Assembly (NCBI GenBank): GCA_009746045.1 | Contig: RPFO01000700.1 | Span: 64,001 to 85,000, forward strand | DNA length: 21,000 nucleotides | Reading direction: 5' to 3' | From: Mesostigma viride | Taxonomy: Eukaryota; Streptophyta; Mesostigmatophyceae; Mesostigmatales; Mesostigmataceae | Translations under genes and position numbers: made by a program | In this document: positions 15,113 through 21,000 of the stretch, piece by piece | Layout: each line of letters starts with the position of its first letter | Position numbering within the stretch: the first letter of the stretch is position 1 | The notes under the pieces: generated by a model | The model's database searches: none | Told to the model about the DNA's origin: nothing | What the model saw: only the letters and a program-made list of their open reading frames with translations

Positions 15113-15497
15113 AGAGTACGTCTAGATCTATCGATTCCCCCAGGTTTGACCGCTGAGTGTCTGGGTCGGCGTCGAGAGCCCAGATTGCCTGCCCTCATTG
15201 TGCGTGGGCACGTGGTGCCATGGGATGTGTTGTGGCATAACATGGTGGATGTTGGAGCCGTTGAGGTTGGCTGCAGGCTGACAACCAAGAAAACGTTTGT
15301 TGTAACTTGTTACCCTTCCGATTGTCACCGGATGAGACGCAAATGCGTGTTTTCACACAAAGTGGTATGAATAGATAGAAATGCTCCCGGCTCTGTCGTG
15401 TTTCTTGGTAACTTGTGAAGGTTGAGATGTAATTCCCCCATGTTTTCGTGCCCTGTCAGTACGACAAGAGACTTCACCAAGACTTCCGGCAACATCA

Positions 15498-15534
15498 ATT
15501 AATTGATTAATTAATTAATTAATTAATTAATTAG
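15498..15534. repeat. (TTAA)n microsatellite
   Basis: About nine AATT/TTAA units with one interruption (TTGATT). TTAA is the target of piggyBac-type elements, so this lies as a run of potential target sites about 390 bases upstream of the transposase start. Confidence 0.92.
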
Positions 15535-16063
15535 GAACATAACTCCGTTGGGAGTACATGTAGCACATATCCCTGAGAAGGGGCATATGGCTTTTAATAC
15601 ATTCTGGGCTACTTCCTGCAAGGGTAGGGATGTAGACTACACCTGCTCTAGGTGCACCAAGGGCACCTGCACCACCATGATCTCTCAGAGCGCAAGGGGG
15701 CCTGACATGGGGTGGAAGATGGTCCGGCAACATGACCATGATCAAATGAACGGAAGCAGAGGTGGGGGTGGTTCTTAGTATTGGACGTCTGTCTTGCTTT
15801 CGGCCACCATGTGTGCGTGAAGTGCAGATCGACAAACCCTGTAACGTGACATGTTTAGGCCGTTGCGTCACCTAGGCGTTGGTGGCATTGGCCCAGTGAG
15901 GGGCTCACCAAACAAAGCGACGCTGGGGCTAAGCTTGTAGGGCTGGTCCTTGCCCAAGGGCATGATGCCTGCCCAGTCGCCGGCCCCTGGGGCCCCATCC
16001 TGGGGCCCCCCACCTGCGTCCACTTGATCCGCGCATGTCGCTGGCTGGCCGAAAGGAAAAAAA

Positions 16064-16087
16064 AACGTGCTGGCTGGCCAGCACGTT
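16064..16087. repeat. Stem-loop with 10-bp stem
   Basis: AACGTGCTGG pairs with CCAGCACGTT around a CTGG loop, directly after a run of nine A. No neighbouring gene explains it. Confidence 0.8.
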
Positions 16088-16492
16088 ACCATTAGCCATA
16101 CCATTGGCCAATGCGTTTGAAGTTAGCCATACCATGTTGCGCGATGTGAGTCCAACTGGGAGCTCGCACTGGAGGTCCGTGCCCTGGCCGTCCCGCACAG
16201 TAGGCACGGTGCCATGTGTTCGGCCAGAGCTCTAGAGCGACGGTATCCGGCATAACCACAGTAGGTGCACAGTGCCTTTGGTCAAGGTGCCCTGCCTTGT
16301 GCATCCACACGGAATCGGCATGCGGCATGGTGAATTTACTAGTACCGGAAAAGGGCCTTGAACAGGGTGCATCATCAGGTCCCTCATCGCTGGGGGGGCC
16401 GGGGCCGTACGTGATTCACCCCTATCATGGTGGAGGTGTTTGTTGTTCGAACCCTCACGAGTGGCCCGCGTGCAATATGACGTGAAGATCGT

Positions 16493-16546
16493 CTGCATGA
16501 TGCCCCAGCCCTAGCTGGCAGCGCTAGATGGGGATACAATAAGTAA
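16493..16546 (-). repeat. LINE 3'-tail remnant
   Basis: On the minus strand it shows TATCCCCATC, a short variable part, then GGGGCATCATGCAGACGAT. This parallels the end of the LINE 3' region at 18906-18955 (GGGGCATGATGCTGACGAT). Confidence 0.5.
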
Positions 16547-16592
16547 GCAAATAGTACTTGCGTGTCATTCCACGGAGTACCATCCTATTCAA
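16547..16592 (+). repeat. Left half of a local repeat unit split by the TTAA element
   Basis: TACTTGCGTGTCAT followed by CCACGGAGTAC matches the tandem units near 20485-20521 and 20705-20747. The right half resumes at 18861 with TTAATCTCATTAGAAAA. Confidence 0.75.
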
Positions 16593-16596
16593 TTAA

Positions 16597-18860
16597 GGGG
16601 ACGTGGCGCGGCGAATATTTTCCGCGCGAAAAAATTCGCGGTACCAGCCGTACCGTGAAAAGTGGGTGCACGGTGCGCGCACCCCTTGCGGAAGTGGCCA
16701 TGGCGACTGCGTTTAGGCGAAACTAGCAATGTAGGGCTAGAGAAATGCAAAAAAAATGCTCGAATGTTGAAGACGATGATTTAATGATGTTGGGTTGTGG
16801 CGGCAAGTAGCTGGTTTACAATATCGCTGCTTTCTTTTACTGCCATCGGCATGGGGGGTAAACTGCATTTTTTGGTCGCGCGGAATAAAATAGAATTCGT
16901 GATAGCGGCAGTAAATTCGCAGTTTTGGGGGTCTTTTCGACCGTGAAGGATGCATTAATATCGGTAGCATTGAATTCCAAACCGAACTGGTGCTTTTCGC
17001 TACATTTTCGGCCATTCTCGGTAAGTAATTGTTCAGGCCTGCGCAGTGCATGTCGGAACCTTCCATGGAAGAACGGCCGTTGTTGCGCGCCTGAGAGAGG
17101 GATCTGCGAGGGCAAGGTATATATTTGTCGCGAATGTTATGTGCTATCAGTTCTTTGTTCTATGAGCCCATCGTTCGAAGGTTTTTGCGTTCTGTTTGGG
17201 CAGTTTCCGCCAGCTAGCTCGCCGTTGCTTGCCGAATACCTGGCAGCTTTAGATTGTTATCGTTGATGTCGTGGTCAGGGCCGCTTCAGTCGAAGCCTAT
17301 AGCTTCTCGGGAAGGTTTAAGGCATTTCATAAAACGTGTTCTGGCAAGGATGGTGTGCGTATGGACGCTTCTTGTTGTGTGAGAGTGACGCACCCTCTCT
17401 TCGCAGCGGCATCACAGCGCTCAGTTGCTGCCAATGGTCTCGTCACATTTTATCTTGCAGGGGAGGAAGTGTTTTATTGACGATCATGTTGGAGATATTG
17501 CATTTGTGTGACTGCATGTAGATAGCTGCCACCATTGGTTTATTTGAGCTTGCCCTTGATATGATGATGTGAAAAGACTGCAATGTGCTGAGCCAACCAT
17601 GGTTGACATGGTTGACTGCATGCAAGCTTTGTATGCCATGATCTCCTTGGTTCCTTGCCCTCCATAGTTCCAGTTTGTTGCCCATCTCAGGTAGGGCAGT
17701 GAAGGAGTTGTTGCTGTGTTGATTAGCTTGGTTGGCATAAACCTTACACTCTAACCTGGGAGAAACATAGAAAATGCTGGTTAGGCATTTTAATGCCATC
17801 ATCATTATTGCTATTCACATGCTTATATGTCTGGCCATGCTCGAGGGACCGTGAAGGTGTATGAGGTGTGTGGCCACCCCTCTGTACTTCATAACATATT
17901 CAGCATGTATTTGATGCATGTTGGATGGCATGTGAAGTGTAATTGTGTTTACTTGGTTACTGAGTGGTCCTTAGCGCCTGTCAGGTGGTCGTCTAGGAAA
18001 CCCATCATTGCGTGTCACAGTGAGTCAGTGACCCCAAACCTTGAGCATGTGTCGTCATCAGTGTGCAAGAGTTATTTATATGTGCTTTTGGTCATAGATT
18101 TGCTGAGTTCTAATCACGAAGTTTACAAGGTAACCTTGGGTTGACTATTGTGTATGCTCTCTTGGCATGTATGCCTAACGATCGTGTTGCTATGCTTGGG
18201 CTGGCAAGGTTGGCCATGCCGAGGGCAGGTGAGGGCAGATGAGGTGCCTAGCTGTTTGCTTATGTTTTGTGATCGAGTAGGGCATGCTTTCAGGCTTTTT
18301 GGATGGAAAACATCATGCCTGACTGGCCTTGTAGAAAGAAAAACCTCCTTTAGCTTATGTTCAGGTTTTAGCACGTTTAACTTTATAACTTGAGCTAGAC
18401 TTGTCGGAATGACCTGGGACTTGGAAGACAGTTGTCCCCCTGTTAGACGGATTTTCGCTGCAGAAAAAAGTATTATTTTGACGTGTTTATAAAAAGTTAT
18501 TCCCAATGTCCGGTAAAAAAAGGGTCGTTTTGCGGGGAAATTAATAACTGTTCGAGGTTTTGCCCTTTCCATGATGTAAATAGCTCAGCAAGCTACAAAC
18601 TCAGGGAACTAAAAACGCTGCAGGCAGTTTTGCAAATAAATGTGTGCATTGGCTGGGGCATACCCAGCCCTAATTAGCGTCTTTTGCTATTTATAGCGCA
18701 TTATTGGCGTATATATGGGGGTAGTACCCCCAACAAGTGCATGGACAACTCACTAGAGATGTTATTTAGTGCCCCCAATCATAACTTAGCATTGTGCAAA
18801 TGAATTTCAAGTGATATTAGCATAGGTCAAATTTTCAGGGTTTTGGGGTGCCACCTCCCC
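16597..18860 (+). mobile_element. 2264-bp GGGGA-ended element with TTAA duplications, apparently non-autonomous
   Basis: TTAA at 16593-16596 and 18861-18864 borders an element beginning GGGGACGTGGCGC and ending GTGCCACCTCCCC, an imperfect 13-base inverted repeat with 11 matches. The flanks join into a local repeat unit that exists uninterrupted at 20345-20767, which gives empty-site support. No ORF in it resembles a transposase; the longest plus frame (16925-17266, 113 aa) is not recognisable. A partial inverted relative lies at 6332-7159. A GGGGGTAGTACCCCC hairpin is at 18717-18731. The TTAA duplication suggests piggyBac or Kolobok; the GGGGA ends differ from the CCY ends of piggyBac, so a Kolobok-like or unknown group is possible. 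Confidence 0.75.
16624..16631 (-). promoter_or_regulatory. E2F-like site in the element end
   Basis: On the minus strand TTTCGCGC fits TTTSSCGC, at the same position within the element as the site at 7125-7132. The two copies differ in sequence at this spot yet both keep the consensus. Confidence 0.4.
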
Positions 18861-18905
18861 TTAATCTCATTAGAAAAGTAATGACACAAAATTTAAACAA
18901 ACGGA
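18861..18905 (+). repeat. Right half of the split local repeat
   Basis: TTAATCTCATTAGAAAA and the bases after it (AATGACACAAAATTTAAAC) parallel 20752-20790 (AATTACACACAAGTTGAAAC). Confidence 0.75.
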
Positions 18906-19107
18906 CAAATATCGTCAGCATCATGCCCCAACCATATAGTCCTCGATGGGGATATAACCCTCATCCGAGCCGCGGTCCTCTACTGTAATGGCAGACGCGG
19001 CGGTAGTGTAGCGGCTATCCTCAGGGTCGATAACCTCCACCTGCGGACTTCTACCCTGGCTAGCAATGGGCCGCGGGGGCCGTGGGGAGACAGCAGGGCC
19101 ATACCCT
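18906..19107 (-). repeat. LINE 3' untranslated region, copy A
   Basis: Follows the LINE stop codon on the minus strand. The block 18976-19050 recurs at 20198-20275 with roughly four fifths identity; a minus-strand frame here reads PEDSRYTTAASAITVED and its relative PEDSRYTTASSAITVDD, but I take this as shared UTR rather than a proven gene. Confidence 0.6.
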
Positions 19108-20112
19108 TCAGGAAAGATGCTTATCGCAAATGGTAGCCCATTTCTCCTTGTCAATAATGCGGGCACGGAGTACGGATATTCGCCCAAGCCCTGCATCCTC
19201 AAGCCTGGCTGCAGCGTCACGTAGGTCCGGTTCGCGCGCCGCGTCGGAGCGGGGCGCGCGCAAGTGGGCCAGTGGGTGGCGACGGGACGAGGGGGCCCTG
19301 CCATAGGAGGAGGTGTCTGCCTGGTTGGCCAGTCTTAATTAAGCCCCCCGGCAGGGCCCACATCGGTATTCACCTGGTCTGTGCGGGCGAGATGGCCGGC
19401 CATGAGTAGGCGGCGGTGTCGGATGATATGGGTGACAGGAGGGAGCTGGCCGTAGAGCTGGGCCCGATGGGTGCGGACGCCGAGGATGTGACGGAGCATT
19501 CTAGTGACGGTGCCGTCGTCAAGTTGCGCGGTACGTCAGCGCCTTGTCGAGGGTCCACGCCTCGCAGCCGTAAAGGAGGATGCTGAGGAGAAGGGCCTTG
19601 AATAGAATGCGCTTGCACCGCTCACTCAGGTAGCGGCATGTCCAGAACCTGTTGAGGCGGCGGAGGGCTGCCCAGGCCTGGCCGATGCGGGTGTAGATGT
19701 CGTCTGCCGTGGAGGGGAGCCCGCTGCATGCCAAGGAGCTTGAAGCGAGTTGCCGGGGGGGCGGGGCAGCTGGGTGGGTGGGTGGGGCTGTCCCTGCAGG
19801 GAAGCCGATGGCCACGACCTCCATTTTCTTGCTGATCATAAGCCCCACCGCGCGCGCATCCAGTGATAAGCTGTCGAGCCAGAGTTGCGCCGACTCCGGG
19901 GGTTCCACAAGCGTCGTGTCGTCAGCGTAGATCAGGTGGCTCAGTCTGTAGGGTGGGTCAACCCGGCCGTAGCCGGCGTACTCCGTGACCTCGAGATCTC
20001 CCGGGCGGACGCCCCTCCACCCTGGCACAGCGGGGCTTGTGCGCGCCGCATAATGTAGTCCACCATGATGATGAATCGATATGGGGAGAGCACACAGCCC
20101 TGCCACACACCT
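19108..20112 (-). pseudogene. LINE reverse transcriptase remnant, C-terminal half
   Basis: On the minus strand the DNA encodes, in several frames, successive non-LTR reverse transcriptase motifs: GVWQGCVLSPYRF (near 20112-20074), HLIYADDTTLV with the catalytic Asp pair (near 19930), the post-RT segment KRILFKALLLSILLYGCEAW (near 19560), then RMLRHILGV and HRRLLMAGHLARTD (19500-19380), and a last stretch RIIDKEKWATICDKHLS ending at TGA 19108-19110. Frame changes near 20040, 19515 and in 19380-19250, plus an in-frame TAA near 19336, break it. The upstream half (endonuclease, RT fingers) is missing, the usual 5' truncation of a LINE insertion. It is not functional. Confidence 0.8.
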
Positions 20113-20159
20113 GTATATAACCCTCATGCATGCCACATGCCACACCCCGGGATATAAAA

Positions 20160-20290
20160 ATCCTCAAGAAGAGCACAAGGCATGGTCGTCCGAGCTGTCG
20201 TCTACAGTGATGGCAGACGATGCGGTAGTGTAGCGGCTATCCTCAGGGGCGATGATAACCTCTGCCTGAGAACTTTTGTGCGATTCTAAT
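20160..20290 (-). repeat. LINE 3'-tail remnant, copy B
   Basis: Shares GGTAGTGTAGCGGCTATCCT and adjoining bases with copy A. Lying just upstream of the truncated LINE in the same orientation, it looks like the tail of an earlier insertion of the same family. Confidence 0.6.
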
Positions 20291-20344
20291 GAGATGAGCA
20301 TCGTACTCCGTGACATGCCTCCGTGCATGATGGCAGTGAGCACG

Positions 20345-20767
20345 TACTAACTTACTTGGGTAAGTGAAGCATGCAAAGCAACGCAGCAAAGTACATGCGC
20401 GCGTGGCGAGGATGGGGAGAGGTGACACATAAGCTGGGGTGCAAGCAAGGGAGGCAACAACGTTTGACGTAAGAAAGTACACGTACTTGCGTGTCATGCG
20501 CATGGGCATGCCACGGAGTACTATGCGAATCTCATTAGAAAACGGAGTACTATGCTAATCTCATTAGAAAATACTAACTTACTTGGGTAAGTGAAGCATA
20601 TGCAAAGCAATGCAGCAAAGTGCATGCGCGCGTGGCGAGGATGGGGAGAGGTGATGCACAAGCTAGGGTGCAAGCAGGGGAGGCAAAACTAGGTAAGAAA
20701 GTACGTACTTGCGTGTCATGCGCATAGTAGGCATGCCACGGAGTAGTATGCTAATCTCATTAGAAAA
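20345..20767 (+). repeat. Two tandem units of about 200-227 bp
   Basis: Units start TACTAACTTACTTGGGTAAG at 20345 and 20572. They share most of their length, including GCGCGCGTGGCGAGGATGGG and GTACTTGCGTGTCATGCGCA, and end in ATCTCATTAGAAAA. The first unit carries an extra copy of its last ~30 bases (CGGAGTACTATG...ATTAGAAAA). The start word contains the inverted repeat ACTTAC/GTAAGT. It has no coding features. Confidence 0.9.
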
Positions 20768-21000
20768 ATAATTACACACAAGTTGAAACAACCAGCAAGG
20801 ATGAAGGAAGTATGCTGCAGGGATCAAGGAACAACCTGGGGGAGCGATGCACGGAGGGGCGGACAGCGTTTCGCCGGGCAAGGCCGGCGAGAGTGTGCGA
20901 TGCGGTTCCTTCCTCGTTGGTGCACTCCAACGTACGTACGCACTCCAAACGCAGTGAAGCAGCAAAGGCAGCAAAGGGCCGCCCGCCTGGATAGGACACT
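20768..21000. other. Window end, no gene recognised
   Basis: Short frames only. CACTCCAA occurs twice around the ACGTACGTACG near 20930, and GCAGCAAAG words near 20960 recall the tandem units. Confidence 0.4.

Larger units (their letters stand above)
15113..16492. other. Spacer without a recognised gene
   Basis: Short open frames on both strands (for example 76 codons at 15548-15778) show no family features. The stretch holds an AATT/TTAA microsatellite at 15498-15534, GGGGCCCC-rich words near 15986-16010, a poly(A) run near 16056 and a stem-loop at 16064-16087. Confidence 0.5.

Noticed and set aside
15305-15335. Possible right end of the piggyBac element (ACCCTTCCGATTGTC) pairing with 11451 (CCCTTCAATTGTGTC)
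   Set aside because: The two are in direct, not inverted, orientation and the second lacks a TTAA.
16837-17115. Short overlapping frames on both strands within the TTAA element
   Set aside because: They are not conserved in frame in the left relative at 6332-7159 and look like chance.
18921-19304. 127-codon minus-strand ORF as an independent gene
   Set aside because: Its DNA overlaps the end of the LINE coding remnant in another frame and the LINE 3' region, which has a diverged copy elsewhere.
20345-20767. CRISPR-like array
   Set aside because: Only two long units of about 200 bp without short repeats and unique spacers, in eukaryotic DNA.

Overview
The window is eukaryotic nuclear DNA made largely of transposable elements: an LTR retrotransposon, a piggyBac-type transposase gene, elements flanked by TTAA and LINE remnants. 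The GC-rich character, small-protein style and a TGTAA motif in the LTR fit a green alga (volvocine-like chlorophyte), but that is an inference of modest strength. No ordinary housekeeping gene, rRNA or tRNA gene was recognised.

Layout. (1) 1-6331, plus strand: a nearly whole Ty1/copia-type element; the window opens inside its 5' LTR. The visible 115 bases of 5' LTR equal the end of the 3' LTR exactly, so the insertion is young. Gag ends at a UGA followed by CUAG in the same frame as Pol (a known readthrough context). The protease-like domain lies after the integrase, not before it, and has DTD where DTG is expected. The RT catalytic motif is HGDD. Two frame changes separate the RT core from the RNase H part. 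(2) 6332-7159: a fragment of an older element, interrupted or bordered by the copia insertion; its relative lies inverted at 16597-18860. (3) 7160-9828: a compact cluster of unfamiliar small ORFs: a 320-aa Cys/His protein with an internal duplication, a 167-aa Cys-rich protein, and a 149-aa protein with an MGLCLS N-terminus. (4) 9829-11003: GC-rich sequence, a patch resembling the copia LTR promoter, and a LINE endonuclease fragment. (5) 11004-11446: a 152-bp near-perfect palindrome joined to a 343-bp TTAA-flanked MITE. (6) 12572-15112, minus: an intact piggyBac transposase ORF. (7) 16597-18860: a 2264-bp element with GGGGA...TCCCC ends and TTAA duplications, inserted in a local repeat for which intact copies exist at 20345-20767. 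(8) 18906-20290, minus: LINE reverse-transcriptase remnant and repeated LINE 3' tails. (9) 20345-20767: two tandem ~200-bp units.

How it works together. The piggyBac transposase could in principle mobilise the TTAA-flanked, CCT-ended MITE, though its own ends were not found. The GGGGA-ended TTAA family has different termini, so it may depend on another transposase. Both copies of that family carry an E2F-like TTTSSCGC site near the conserved end, and the left copy places this end 24 bases before the start codon of the 320-aa gene, suggesting a promoter supplied by a transposon. Nested order from old to young: LINE and local repeats, then TTAA element, then copia.
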